DNA from: Chryseotalea sp. WA131a
GTDB taxonomy: Bacteria > Bacteroidota > Bacteroidia > Cytophagales > Cyclobacteriaceae
Length of the DNA stretch: 64,000 nucleotides
NCBI GenBank assembly: GCA_025370075.1
Contig: CP073016.1
Coordinates: forward strand, 3,968,001 to 4,032,000
Reading direction: 5' to 3'
Part shown: in pieces, positions 42,972 to 52,530 of the stretch
Layout: the number at the start of each line of letters is the position of its first letter
Numbering within the stretch: position 1 is the first letter of the stretch
Notes under the pieces: model-generated
The model's input: only the letters and a program-made list of their open reading frames with translations
Databases searched by the model: none
What the model was told of the DNA's origin: nothing
Translations under genes and position numbers: made by a program

Positions 42972-44723
42972 ATGAAATATTTACTCATCCTCATCATTGC
43001 CGGTTCCCTTCTGGCATGCACCAGCAAAGAAACACCCCGAAATGAAAAGGCAGAATTAGACAGCCTCGTACAGCACTATTGGAAGCGTGAGCTTAGCACG
43101 GGGCGTGCCGTAAAATTTAGCGGAGGCAAATCTCCGTTACCGGAAAAGCTGTATGCTGGCACACGCCAAGATTTCGATGACGATTCAGTTTTCTTCACAG
43201 GCGTATTGCAAAAACTAAAAACCATTGAAGTCACGAAATTACCGTCTTCATCGTGGGTAGACTACGACTTACTCCAATGGATTGCCGAAATGCGGGTGGA
43301 AGCTACACGCTATTATGATAATGTATTCCCCAATGTGACACCCTATTCCATTCACACCTCATCAGGCCCTGAGCAGATTTTTAAGCAAGCTTCATTTGAT
43401 ACTGAAGCCGATGTTACGCAGTATTTAAATTTACTCGAACAATACAGCGAAGTTCAGAAAAGCGAATTGGCTAAGTTAAAAGAGATGGAGGCGCGTGGCA
43501 TTCGTTTGGCTAAGCCGGAGATTGACCTCACACTTGGCCTTATTAAAACATGGCAAATGGAGCCTGACAAGCATGGGTACTATCCACAATCCAGTCGTTT
43601 GCAAAAATTAGATTCGTCTGTTCAAAAATCCTTTCAGGAAAAAGCTTCGCTCATTCTATCACAAAAAGTAATTCCCGGTCATGATTCACTGGCTGCCTAC
43701 CTAAGTGGGTCCTATCGGACCAGCGCTTCGGAAAAAGTTGGCCTTGGTCAATACCCCGGTGGAAAAGCGTATTACCGCTATTTGGTAAAGTGGCATACCA
43801 CCACCAACCTGACACCTGAAGCCATTCATGAAATCGGCAAAAAGCAAGTTATTAGTATTTTCAGAAAGCTGGACAGTATACGGGTGGCCACCAATTTTAA
43901 AGGCGACATGAAAGCGTTTTATAAGTTCCTTCAAAAAGATAAACGCTTCCTTGCGGCTACGCCTGATGAAGTGGGCGAGCGTTTGAAGAAGCCATTGCGC
44001 AGAATGGACACTGTCATTCATCGTTTGATTTCGCTAAAGCCAAAAGCAAGTTATGACGTTCGCAGGTTGTCGGTGGCACTTGAGCCTGCCATGACATTTG
44101 GCATCTACCTGCCTCCGGCAGGAGATGAGCCGCTGGGTATTTATTATTACAATGGCTCGAAGCTCGACCAGCGCCCGTTAGCCACTGCAGCGAGTTTGGC
44201 ATTTCATGAAGTCACGCCCGGTCATCATTTGCAAGCGTGTTTGCAAATCGAGAACCCGGAACTTTCAGAATTCCGGCAGAACCTAATGGTGACCGCGTTC
44301 ACAGAAGGCTGGGGCGATTACTCTTCTTACCTCGGCATCGAGTTGGGCTTGTTTGACGACCCCTACGATTACTGCGGCCGCTTGCTGATGGACATGTTTA
44401 TATCCGTTCGGTTGGTGGTAGACACAGGAATGAACTACTTAGGTTGGAGTCGTGAGCAGGCAGTGGATTTTATGCGTGCTAATATGATTGAATCTGAAGA
44501 GCAAATCAACACAGAGTCCATCCGCTACAGTTGCGACATACCGGCACAGGCACTGGGCTACAAAATCGGATGCCTGAAGTTGATTGAGCTGCGCAGTAAA
44601 TACCAAGCTGCTCTCGGCAAAGATTTCAGCGTCATCAAATTTCACGATATCATTTTGCGCAACGGTAATTTACCACTCGCAGTGCTGGAGAAAAGTTTGG
44701 ACCGAGAGTTTGGAGTGAAGTAA
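42972..44723 (+). CDS. DUF885-family metallopeptidase lipoprotein
   Basis: 583 residues, typical of the family. Lipobox SLLACTSK at the N-terminus. Zinc site: FHEVTPGHHLQ (His-Glu...His-His) and a downstream FTEGWGDYSSYL, giving the third ligand Glu; the C-terminus has INTESIRYSCDIPAQALGYKIG, the DUF885 signature. Periplasmic or outer-membrane-anchored peptidase of unknown substrate. 118 bases behind the GGT-like gene, perhaps with its own promoter. Confidence 0.87.
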   Translation: MKYLLILIIAGSLLACTSKETPRNEKAELDSLVQHYWKRELSTGRAVKFSGGKSPLPEKLYAGTRQDFDDDSVFFTGVLQKLKTIEVTKLPSSSWVDYDLLQWIAEMRVEATRYYDNVFPNVTPYSIHTSSGPEQIFKQASFDTEADVTQYLNLLEQYSEVQKSELAKLKEMEARGIRLAKPEIDLTLGLIKTWQMEPDKHGYYPQSSRLQKLDSSVQKSFQEKASLILSQKVIPGHDSLAAYLSGSYRTSASEKVGLGQYPGGKAYYRYLVKWHTTTNLTPEAIHEIGKKQVISIFRKLDSIRVATNFKGDMKAFYKFLQKDKRFLAATPDEVGERLKKPLRRMDTVIHRLISLKPKASYDVRRLSVALEPAMTFGIYLPPAGDEPLGIYYYNGSKLDQRPLATAASLAFHEVTPGHHLQACLQIENPELSEFRQNLMVTAFTEGWGDYSSYLGIELGLFDDPYDYCGRLLMDMFISVRLVVDTGMNYLGWSREQAVDFMRANMIESEEQINTESIRYSCDIPAQALGYKIGCLKLIELRSKYQAALGKDFSVIKFHDIILRNGNLPLAVLEKSLDREFGVK

Positions 44724-44914
44724 AACGGGAATAGCTAAATGGTCATTTCGTCATGTCACTTCGGATGTTTTCTCGAGTGTTATGTTGAAGGATGATTTCG
44801 AATTGTTCTGCAACGCTTCAGAAACAGGATAAATCTGCGAAATGACTTTTAATAGACTTAATTTTTCTAAGGATAATATTGCTGTGCTATTTTTATAGAA
44901 TTATCTACCCTTAC

Positions 44915-45658
44915 TTATTTCCTAAAGTCTCTCTGCCTAATTTTCTCGTAAACAACAATTCCTGCGGCAACGGATACGTTTAGCGATTCTATACTTCCCA
45001 TCAATGGAATTTTAGCGAGGTGATCAGCATCCTTTAACATCTGTGGTGAAATACCGTCTTCTTCAGACCCCAGTATAATCGCTATCGGTGTATTCAAATC
45101 AATCTGATAGATCGTGTTAGTGGCCTTCTCCGTACAGGCGATAATTTGAATACCATTGTCTTTCAATAATTGAAATGTCTTTTTCATGTCTTTCACGCGG
45201 CAAACAGGCAGATGATTGAGCGCACCGGCTGATGTCTTCATCGCATCACCCGTAATAGGTGCATTCCCTTTGTCCGCAATAATAATGGCATCTAACTTTG
45301 CACACTCAGCCGTGCGTGCCAACGCGCCAAAGTTGCGCACATCTGTTACTCTATCGACTATTAAAAAAAATGGCTCCCGCCCTTCTTGGTAGCATTTGTC
45401 AATGATGTTTTCGAGTGAGCCATATTCCACCGCAGACAGGACACAAATAACACCTTGATGGTTTTTGCTGGAAAGACGGTTTAATTTCTCTTGCGGAATA
45501 AACGTGTACGGTGCTTTGTATTCTTTGGCTGTTTGCACCAACTCTTTGATCAAATCATTACTGACACCCGTTTGAATATAAATTTTTTCAATCTGCCGCC
45601 CTGCTTTGATGGCCTCCATCACCGCACGTGTGCCAAATATCATTTCTGTTTTTTCCAT
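44915..45658 (-). CDS. rlmB: 23S rRNA (guanosine-2'-O)-methyltransferase RlmB/TrmH family
   Basis: 247 residues. N-terminal substrate-binding domain with FGTRAVMEAIKAGRQIEKIY and KNHQGVICVLS, then the SPOUT domain: RNFGALARTAECA (motif 1), ILGSEEDGISPQML (motif 2) and PLMGSIESLNVSVAAGI (motif 3, the SAM knot). Methylates 2'-O of a 23S rRNA guanosine. Stands alone; 191 bases of spacer on the 3' side show nothing clear. Confidence 0.9.
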   Translation of the reverse strand: MEKTEMIFGTRAVMEAIKAGRQIEKIYIQTGVSNDLIKELVQTAKEYKAPYTFIPQEKLNRLSSKNHQGVICVLSAVEYGSLENIIDKCYQEGREPFFLIVDRVTDVRNFGALARTAECAKLDAIIIADKGNAPITGDAMKTSAGALNHLPVCRVKDMKKTFQLLKDNGIQIIACTEKATNTIYQIDLNTPIAIILGSEEDGISPQMLKDADHLAKIPLMGSIESLNVSVAAGIVVYEKIRQRDFRK

Positions 45659-45762
45659 TCCTGAGAAGGAGTTAGAAGTTAGAATTTAGGAGATAGGAGG
45701 TAAACCCCACTGAATACCGAATACCGCTTACCAACTACCAATGACCAATTACTACTCACCAC

Positions 45763-46665
45763 CTACCACAACCTAGAAGGATACACACCACTATTCACCA
45801 AGGCTTTAATTTTACCCGATACTTCTTCCTTATCTTCTTTGTAGGTAACGCCAAACCAAGTAGTGCCACCATCTAAAATATGCACTTTGCCCAAGTTTTG
45901 TTTGACTATCTCGTTTGTCAGAAGCGCAATGTAAAACTCTGCCGATGGGTTTGATTTATTATCGATGGCAAATTGGTGAAACATTTTTTCTGCTACCGAA
46001 AAAGCGCCTGCCTGGAATCCCCAGCAATTCATTGATACGGGCAGCTCTGCACTCAGTTCGCGATCGCCCGTTTCTTCTTTGGAAATAATTTTGCCGCCCT
46101 CTTTTACAATCTTTGTTAACTCGCTCAATTTTTTCAAGTATCCTTGGGCATCGCGCTCTTCGGCCACCCCACGCGAAACACTTCCATGTTCTGACAACAC
46201 ATTTTTCAATGTATAGCCTACCATTGCATGATGATCGGGTGCTGCTGTTTGAAAAAAAGTTGCCAACGAAGCAAATGCATCACGGCCATAAAAATCATCC
46301 GCATTGATGACGGCAAAGGGCCCATCAATCACATCCTTTCCACACAACATGGCATGGGTAGTGCCCCACGGCTTTTTTCGTTCCACTGTGCCATAGCCAG
46401 CGGGCACAAAACGTTCCAACGATTGTACTTCATAAAACACCTCTGCTTTGCCTCTGAGCTTAGGTGAAAAAATTTCTTTCACCGTTTCCTTGATTTCATC
46501 GCGCACAATAAAAACAACGCGATCAAACCCAGCTCGTAGGGCATCAAAAAGAGAGTAGTCCATGATGGTTTCACCATTGGGACCAAAGCCATCTATTTGC
46601 TTAATGCCACCATAGCGACTGCCCATACCAGCAGCCATCACCAATAAACTCATCCTCTTTGCCAT
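45763..46665 (-). CDS. sugar-phosphate nucleotidyltransferase
   Basis: 300 residues from ATG at 46665; the frame extends upstream to 46719, but the extra residues precede the conserved start. Nucleotide-binding loop LLVMAAGMGSRYGGIKQID, then ETIMDYSLFDAL, VINADDFYGRDAF (Mg2+ Asp pair) and MNCWGFQ. Makes an NDP-sugar from a sugar 1-phosphate; which one is not shown. The 104-base spacer to rlmB is a low-complexity TACC/AATAC tract, whose GAATACCGAATAC also appears at 26231-26243. Confidence 0.82.
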   Translation of the reverse strand: MAKRMSLLVMAAGMGSRYGGIKQIDGFGPNGETIMDYSLFDALRAGFDRVVFIVRDEIKETVKEIFSPKLRGKAEVFYEVQSLERFVPAGYGTVERKKPWGTTHAMLCGKDVIDGPFAVINADDFYGRDAFASLATFFQTAAPDHHAMVGYTLKNVLSEHGSVSRGVAEERDAQGYLKKLSELTKIVKEGGKIISKEETGDRELSAELPVSMNCWGFQAGAFSVAEKMFHQFAIDNKSNPSAEFYIALLTNEIVKQNLGKVHILDGGTTWFGVTYKEDKEEVSGKIKALVNSGVYPSRLW

Positions 46666-46755
46666 AATTTTTTGAATATTTAGGGCGAAACTAAAGAATA
46701 ATCGCCAACTTAACTGCAAAATTTAAATACTGACTCATTAAAATAACTTCGCTGC

Positions 46756-48018
46756 ATGTCTACATCAAAAAATTACGTTTATTCCATCACCATCATTGGT
46801 GTGTTATTCTTCATTTTTGGATTTGTGACATGGCTCAATGGCACGTTGATTCCATTCTTGAAGTTAGCCTGCGATTTAAAATCCGATAGTGAAGCATTGT
46901 TAGTTACATCCGCCTTTTACATGGCGTATTTCTTTTTGGCCATACCTTCCTCTTTTATTCTGAACCAAACCGGATTCAAACGAGGCATGTCGTTGGGGTT
47001 GGCAGTAATGGGCTTTGGTGCTTTGTTATTCATTCCGGCAGCCAACGCACGAAGTTTTGGTTTATTCCTTACGGGATTGTTTGTACAAGGAATGGGTTTG
47101 GCGTTGCTGCAAACCGCTTCTAATCCTTACATATCTGTTATTGGTCCGATAGAAAGTGCCGCCAAGCGCATTAGCATCATGGGCATTTGCAACAAAGTAG
47201 CTGGCGCGTTAAGCCCGTTGGTATTGGGAGCCATTGTGTTAAAAGGAGCAAGTCAAATTGAAACCAACATCGTCAATGCTACTTCTGAAATGGAGCGTAG
47301 CCAATTGTTAAATGATTTGGCGCAACGAGTGATATTACCCTACATGATTATGGCAATTGTGCTATTCATTTTAGCCGTCATGATTTGGTTTTCGGCCTTG
47401 CCTGAAATTGAAACGGATAAAGAAAGTGCTTCTGAAAAACAGCTTACCCGTTCAAGCATTTTAAAATTTCCTTACTTATGGTTGGGCGTTCTTTGCCTCT
47501 TTCTGTATGTTGGAGTAGAAGTAATGGCAGGTGACGTGATAGGCACATACGGAAAAGCCATTGGCATCAGCCTAGACGAAACAAAAATTTTCACTTCTTA
47601 TACATTGTGGTCCATGGTGGCCGGTTACATCATTGGTATTTTCACCATACCCAAATACATCAAACAGCAAAATGCGTTAGCGCTTTCGGCTGTGGCCGGA
47701 ATAATACTTGGCACCGGTGTACTTTTAACAACCGGGTACACATCAATTGTCTTTATTGCCCTGCTTGGGTTTGCCAATGCACTCATGTGGCCCGCAATTT
47801 TTCCCTTGGCCATTGAAGGGTTAGGCAAATTCACGAAGCTCGGCTCTGCCTTTTTAGTGATGGGAATTGCAGGGGGTGCCGTGTTGCCGCAAGCATATGG
47901 ATGGTTGGCACCAAAATCAGGTCCATCCATTGCCTTCTTTTGCATTGTTGCCCCGTGTTACGCCTACATTTTATTTTTTGCCCTGAAAGGCCACGCTATC
48001 GGCAAATCAAAATCGTAA
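46756..48018 (+). CDS. MFS sugar:proton symporter, FucP family
   Basis: 420 residues with about twelve helices. FucP-type features: FGFVTWLNGTLIPFLK in helix 1, ALLVTSAFYMAYFFLAIPSS, RGMSLGLAVMGFG, LQTASNPYISVIGP, FLYVGVEVMAGDV in helix 7. Takes up hexose (glucose, galactose or fucose type) with protons. The SMP-30 gene follows 24 bases later and is likely co-transcribed, suggesting sugar-lactone use. Confidence 0.9.
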   Translation: MSTSKNYVYSITIIGVLFFIFGFVTWLNGTLIPFLKLACDLKSDSEALLVTSAFYMAYFFLAIPSSFILNQTGFKRGMSLGLAVMGFGALLFIPAANARSFGLFLTGLFVQGMGLALLQTASNPYISVIGPIESAAKRISIMGICNKVAGALSPLVLGAIVLKGASQIETNIVNATSEMERSQLLNDLAQRVILPYMIMAIVLFILAVMIWFSALPEIETDKESASEKQLTRSSILKFPYLWLGVLCLFLYVGVEVMAGDVIGTYGKAIGISLDETKIFTSYTLWSMVAGYIIGIFTIPKYIKQQNALALSAVAGIILGTGVLLTTGYTSIVFIALLGFANALMWPAIFPLAIEGLGKFTKLGSAFLVMGIAGGAVLPQAYGWLAPKSGPSIAFFCIVAPCYAYILFFALKGHAIGKSKS

Positions 48019-48042
48019 CCAACACTTGGCGCACACAATCCT

Positions 48043-48888
48043 ATGAAGTACTTTTTGATTTTTCTTTTGGTTGTAAGCGCGAACGTTTTTTCTCAGGTAA
48101 GGCACTCATCCGATTTCACAGCCGAAAACCTTTTTTCTGAAAATATAGAAGGTCCTTGCTTTCGCAATGGCATATTATACGTTGTCAACTACCAGACTGA
48201 CGGAACCATTGGCTCGGTAAAACCTGATGGAAGCGCAGAATTATTTGTCACGCTTCCGACTGGCAGTATTGCCAACGCCATTCAGTTTGATCCATATGGC
48301 AACATGCTATTGGCTGATTTTAAAGGTCACAACATTTTAAAAGTGGATATGATCTCAAAAGCTATTTCGGTTTTGGCGCACAACGATCTCTTCAATCAGC
48401 CAAATGATATCTGCATCAGCAAAAAAGGAAGACTCTTTGCCTCTGACCCTAACTGGAAAGAGGGCACCGGCAAGCTATGGCGCATTGAACCAACAGGGCA
48501 AACTGTTTTACTAAAAGAAAACATGGGCACTACCAATGGCATTGCGCTAAGCCCCAACGAAAAAATTTTGTATGTAAACGAAAGCGTGCAACGAAAAATT
48601 TGGGCATTTGATGTGGACAGTAATGGGGCTATAAGTCATCAACGACTTTTTGCGCAGTTTGATGATTTTGGGTTAGATGGCATGAAATGCGACCTAACAG
48701 GAAACCTTTACGTAACTCGTTATGGGAAGGGAACAGTAGCAATTTTTTCCCCGAAAGGGAAGCTGATACGAGAGCTCAAGCTGAAAGGCAAGAAGCCAAG
48801 CAACCTAAACTTTGATTCTGGCAAAAACCCCAAATGCTATGTTACGCTCCAAGACCGTAAGTGTGTAGAGGTTTTGGCGATTGACTGA
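48043..48888 (+). CDS. secreted SMP-30/gluconolactonase-like protein
   Basis: 281 residues. Signal peptide KYFLIFLLVVSANVFSQ. Six-bladed beta-propeller pattern with EGPCFRNGILYVVN, QPNDICISKKGRLFASDPNW and GTTNGIALSPNEKILYVNES, FGLDGMKCDLTGNLYVTRYG; Glu, Asn and Asp of these repeats bind the divalent metal. Hydrolyses sugar lactones in known relatives. Linked to the sugar transporter upstream. Confidence 0.85.
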   Translation: MKYFLIFLLVVSANVFSQVRHSSDFTAENLFSENIEGPCFRNGILYVVNYQTDGTIGSVKPDGSAELFVTLPTGSIANAIQFDPYGNMLLADFKGHNILKVDMISKAISVLAHNDLFNQPNDICISKKGRLFASDPNWKEGTGKLWRIEPTGQTVLLKENMGTTNGIALSPNEKILYVNESVQRKIWAFDVDSNGAISHQRLFAQFDDFGLDGMKCDLTGNLYVTRYGKGTVAIFSPKGKLIRELKLKGKKPSNLNFDSGKNPKCYVTLQDRKCVEVLAID

Positions 48889-48893
48889 ATTTT

Positions 48894-49265
48894 CTACTTC
48901 CTATTTTTAAATTTTAAATAAAGATAAAACGGCACGAAAATAAATCCACCATAAAGTGCCGGCTTACCCCATTGCAAAAAGGCGATCAGAAACACCACCA
49001 TAAACAGAATGATACCGAAGCGCATCAACACCGATTGCTTTTCTTGGGTAGGCTTTGACCTTCTTCTCGCGGCCTGAAAAGACCCAGCAATACGAGATTT
49101 GTAGCCTCCGCTTGTTTCTGGTTTCGAACCGCGCTCTTGATCAATTTCGCGTTGAATTCGCTCCACCCGTTCTTTCATTTCTTCCTTCGAGGGATCGTAA
49201 TACCTTGGAATGTAATTGAAGCGCTGGTGCTTGGGTGCTTTGGTAAACAATGAAACGATTTTCAT
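48894..49265 (-). CDS. conserved small membrane protein, unknown function
   Basis: 123 residues. A charged, helical cytosolic half (YDPSKEEMKERVERIQREID, then RIAGSFQAARRRSK) and two C-terminal helices (about residues 80-100 and 102-118), ending in FKNRK. Looks like a Bacteroidota conserved hypothetical, but I do not recognise a function. Convergent with the SMP-30 gene and 5 bases apart. Confidence 0.7.
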   Translation of the reverse strand: MKIVSLFTKAPKHQRFNYIPRYYDPSKEEMKERVERIQREIDQERGSKPETSGGYKSRIAGSFQAARRRSKPTQEKQSVLMRFGIILFMVVFLIAFLQWGKPALYGGFIFVPFYLYLKFKNRK

Positions 49266-49427
49266 GTGTTAATAATTTTTTAGTGGTCACATGGATTGGC
49301 CCAGATTAACATACCGTTGGATGTAAGACATCTGAATGGCCATTTCATGAGCTATTGAGTAGTGTCAAATTCAAATCGACAACTTATTGCTAATTTTAGC
49401 TTCAAAGTTACAAAATCAAACAGCCCG

Positions 49428-52313
49428 ATGTTCAAAAAAGTTTTTGTCGTTCTTCTCTTTTTTATTAGTTCCACTCTTTTTGCTCAAAACCGAAAATCTC
49501 AATGGGTCGACAGTGTCTATAATTCGCTTAGCCTCACGGAAAAAGTAGCGCAGCTGTTGATGGTGTCGGTTTCGGCTTACGGCACGCCTGAACAAAAGCA
49601 AACACAACTCGATCTTCTTAAAAAGCACAAACCGGGAAGCATTCTTATAACACAAGGAGGTCCGGTAAGTCACGCAAACTTGATCAATAAAATTCAGGCG
49701 ACAAGCAAAGTACCTTTTATGGTGGCCATTCAGGCCGAGTATGGAGTTGGCCAAACGCTGGATAGCATCATTTCATTTCCGAAACCACTTTTGCAAGGAG
49801 CCGTAAAAAACGACTCGTTGTTGTTTTTGTTAGGTAAGCAAATTGCTGCCGAAATGAAAACGCTGGGCATTCATCTCAACTTTGCACCGAATGCCGATAT
49901 CCATTACCATGATGATTTGTTTCCGCGAACGTTAAATTATTTTGGTGACAATCGCGAGCGTGTTTCAACTAAATCCATTTGGTTGCTTCAAGGTTTGCAC
50001 GCAGGTGGTGTACTCGCTTGCGCTAAGCATTTAGAAAACCCAAAGAAAAACAGAAATATCATCAAGCAAGACAGTGCCATTTTCTTTGATGTCAATCAGA
50101 TTGATACCATCGGTTTTTATCCTTATCTACAATTAATGGAGGCTGGAGTAGATGGATTGCTGACTTCACACCTTGATTTTGTTTTGCAGGGAAAAAAGAA
50201 ACCGGTTCCTGCAGCCCTTTCAGAATTGTTTATCACCCAAGTCGTAAAACAGAAATTGAACTACACGGGCTTAACATTTTCTGAAATCCCCTATCTGAAA
50301 AAACTGACCCGCAAAAGCAGGGATGGCGAGGCTGAGAAACTTGCTTTCCTGATTGGCAACGATGTGCTCGTAAACCCCAGCAATGTTGGTGCTGCCATTA
50401 AATCCATTTCCAAATTAGTGAAGAAAGACAAAGCACTTCAAAATCAACTGGCCATATCCGTAAAAAAAATATTGGGAGCTAAATATTCGGCAGGATTATC
50501 AGAAAGTAAGCTCGTAAATAAAGACAACCTATTGATCAAATTGAATTCTTCAAAAGCAAAAGTGCTGCGCCAGCAATTAATGGAGTCTTCCATATCCCTC
50601 TTGAAGAATGATGACTCGCTGCTCCCCATTCAACATTTGGATCATAAAAAATTTGCTTCCATTTCTTTCGGTGCCGAAACCACCAACGAGTTTACTCACG
50701 TTCTATCCAAGTACGCCCCATTCCAGCATTATGGGATAGCTAACCTCAAAGACACCGTTGGATTGATAAGCAAAATAAAAGAAGACGTAGCAGTGGTCGG
50801 GTTATTCCCCAACTCAAAAGGTTTCATCTTACAAATCGCACCGCTTGTAAAAAAGTTATCAAAAATAAAGAGAGTAATCGTGGTCAGTTTTGGCTACAGT
50901 GATGATATGAAATTCTTTTCAGAAATTCCAACTTTGCTTGCTGCTTATTCCGATGATGCGCAAACCCAACAAGTAGCAGCAGAAATTATTTTCGGTGGAG
51001 TAACTGCTAGAGGCGCGTTGCCGATTACGATAGCCGATGTTTTCTCTGAAGGAAAAGGTTTAGAATCTACTTTACAAAACCGATTCAGCTATGCCGAACC
51101 AGAGTGCCAAGCAATGGACTCAAAGGTTCTTCAGAAAATAAGATCGATAATGCAAGAAGCAGTAGATGCAGGTGCCACACCCGGTTGCCAAGTGCTGGTG
51201 GCGCGTGGTGGAAAAATCGTGTACGAACAAAGTGTGGGTTGGTTTACCTACGATAAAAAGCAGCCTGTGACAGACCAAACTATTTACGATTTGGCTTCTG
51301 TCACCAAAGTTTCGGCCACCTTACAGGCTGTTATGTTCATGCATGAAAAAGGGCTCATAGACATCCACAAAAAATTATCAGTATACCTGCCCGAACTAAA
51401 AGAATCGAACAAAAAAGATTTTACCATCAAAGATATTCTTACTCATCAGGCGGGCTTGTGGCCGTTTTTGCCTTTTTGGGCGCAGACAGTAAAAGACGGC
51501 CAACCGCTACCTGAATTTTACAATCGGGAACGAAGCGAAGCGTATCCATTTCCGGTGGCCGATAGTTTGTTTGCCATTAAAGCAATGAAAGACAGCCTGT
51601 GGCAGTGGATCATCAAAGCCAAAGTGCGCGAGAAGAATGACCGCACCGCTTTTGATTATCGCTATAGCGATATGGGTTTTTATATGCTTCAACACTTATC
51701 GGAAAAAATTTTAAATCAACCGCTAGAAGATTTTCTGGAACAAAATATTTACGACCCATTGGGTGCCTACACCATTGGGTACCTGCCGCTGCAGCGATTT
51801 GGCGCTTCGCAAGTTGCACCAACAGAAGACGATAAACTTTTCAGAAAAAAAATATTGACCGGCTATGTGCACGATCAAGGTGCGGCCATGCATGGTGGTA
51901 TCGCGGGCCACGCGGGTTTGTTCGGCAATGCAATTGATTTGGCCAAACTTGGTCAGATGTGGTTGCAAAAAGGAGAGTACGGTGGTCTTCGTTATTTTAA
52001 AGCCGAAACCATTGAGTTGTTTACTTCCAAACAATATGAAACAAGCAGGCGCGGATTGGGTTGGGACAAGCCCGTGTCGAGCGACCCTAACGGACCGACT
52101 TCCATTTACGCTTCGGCCAAAACATTTGGGCACACAGGATTTACGGGCACGTGCGTTTGGGTTGACCCGGAGTTTGAATTGGTTTATGTTTTTTTGTCGA
52201 ACCGTGTGTATCCAGATATGACCAACAATAAAATATTAAATGCCAACATCCGTCCACGCATACAGGATGTGATTTATCAGTCGATATTTAATTATACATC
52301 CAATAAACAGTAG
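49428..52313 (+). CDS. GH3-like / class C beta-lactamase-like fusion, secreted
   Basis: 961 residues from ATG 49428 (an upstream in-frame ATG at 49362 lacks a signal peptide). Signal FKKVFVVLLFFISSTLFAQ. Residues about 25-340 form a GH3 beta-hexosaminidase-like barrel; a GH3 C-domain-like part follows to about 545. The barrel looks inactive: the expected KHFPGHGDT is K200-H201-LENPKKN, and the nucleophile Asp position reads FSE with Glu286. Residues about 565-950 are a serine beta-lactamase-like domain with S624-V-T-K627, Y746-S-D and H902-T-G, all in place. Likely cell-wall peptide or beta-lactam-like esterase or amidase, with the GH3 part as a sugar-binding scaffold. Confidence 0.87.
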   Translation: MFKKVFVVLLFFISSTLFAQNRKSQWVDSVYNSLSLTEKVAQLLMVSVSAYGTPEQKQTQLDLLKKHKPGSILITQGGPVSHANLINKIQATSKVPFMVAIQAEYGVGQTLDSIISFPKPLLQGAVKNDSLLFLLGKQIAAEMKTLGIHLNFAPNADIHYHDDLFPRTLNYFGDNRERVSTKSIWLLQGLHAGGVLACAKHLENPKKNRNIIKQDSAIFFDVNQIDTIGFYPYLQLMEAGVDGLLTSHLDFVLQGKKKPVPAALSELFITQVVKQKLNYTGLTFSEIPYLKKLTRKSRDGEAEKLAFLIGNDVLVNPSNVGAAIKSISKLVKKDKALQNQLAISVKKILGAKYSAGLSESKLVNKDNLLIKLNSSKAKVLRQQLMESSISLLKNDDSLLPIQHLDHKKFASISFGAETTNEFTHVLSKYAPFQHYGIANLKDTVGLISKIKEDVAVVGLFPNSKGFILQIAPLVKKLSKIKRVIVVSFGYSDDMKFFSEIPTLLAAYSDDAQTQQVAAEIIFGGVTARGALPITIADVFSEGKGLESTLQNRFSYAEPECQAMDSKVLQKIRSIMQEAVDAGATPGCQVLVARGGKIVYEQSVGWFTYDKKQPVTDQTIYDLASVTKVSATLQAVMFMHEKGLIDIHKKLSVYLPELKESNKKDFTIKDILTHQAGLWPFLPFWAQTVKDGQPLPEFYNRERSEAYPFPVADSLFAIKAMKDSLWQWIIKAKVREKNDRTAFDYRYSDMGFYMLQHLSEKILNQPLEDFLEQNIYDPLGAYTIGYLPLQRFGASQVAPTEDDKLFRKKILTGYVHDQGAAMHGGIAGHAGLFGNAIDLAKLGQMWLQKGEYGGLRYFKAETIELFTSKQYETSRRGLGWDKPVSSDPNGPTSIYASAKTFGHTGFTGTCVWVDPEFELVYVFLSNRVYPDMTNNKILNANIRPRIQDVIYQSIFNYTSNKQ

Positions 52314-52318
52314 CTTTG
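52287..52318 (+). promoter_or_regulatory. Bacteroidota-type promoter for the two-gene nucleotidyltransferase module
   Basis: TTTA at 52287-52290 and TAGCTTTG at 52311-52318, 20 bases apart; the TAG doubles as the stop of the preceding gene. The next start is 20 bases downstream. Confidence 0.5.
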
Positions 52319-52338
52319 CATTCTACAAGTGAATCGGT

Positions 52339-52530
52339 ATGAAGAAAGCCATTCTTGTTCCCTTTACAGAAAAGAAAGATGCCCAAGTGATGGAGGATAT
52401 TGCCTTAGGGCCGCGTGGCCGCTTTTTTAAAATGTTCGATTTGATATCATTAAGTATTCTTTTTTCTGCTGATAAAAATCTAAAAATGTTTGATCGGCAA
52501 GATGTCATTGTGCTAAAAAAGAAAGCATGA
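52339..52530 (+). CDS. small protein of unknown function, upstream partner of a nucleotidyltransferase
   Basis: 63 residues, basic at the ends, with KDAQVMEDIALGPRGRFFKMFDL in the centre as its most distinctive part. No signal peptide. Its stop overlaps the start of the nucleotidyltransferase gene by 4 bases (ATGA). Size and overlap look like a toxin-antitoxin or regulatory pair, but no family is recognised. Confidence 0.6.
   Translation: MKKAILVPFTEKKDAQVMEDIALGPRGRFFKMFDLISLSILFSADKNLKMFDRQDVIVLKKKA

Noticed and set aside
44724..44914. A small RNA or terminator after the DUF885 gene
   Set aside because: I could not find a convincing stem with a T-run in these 191 bases.
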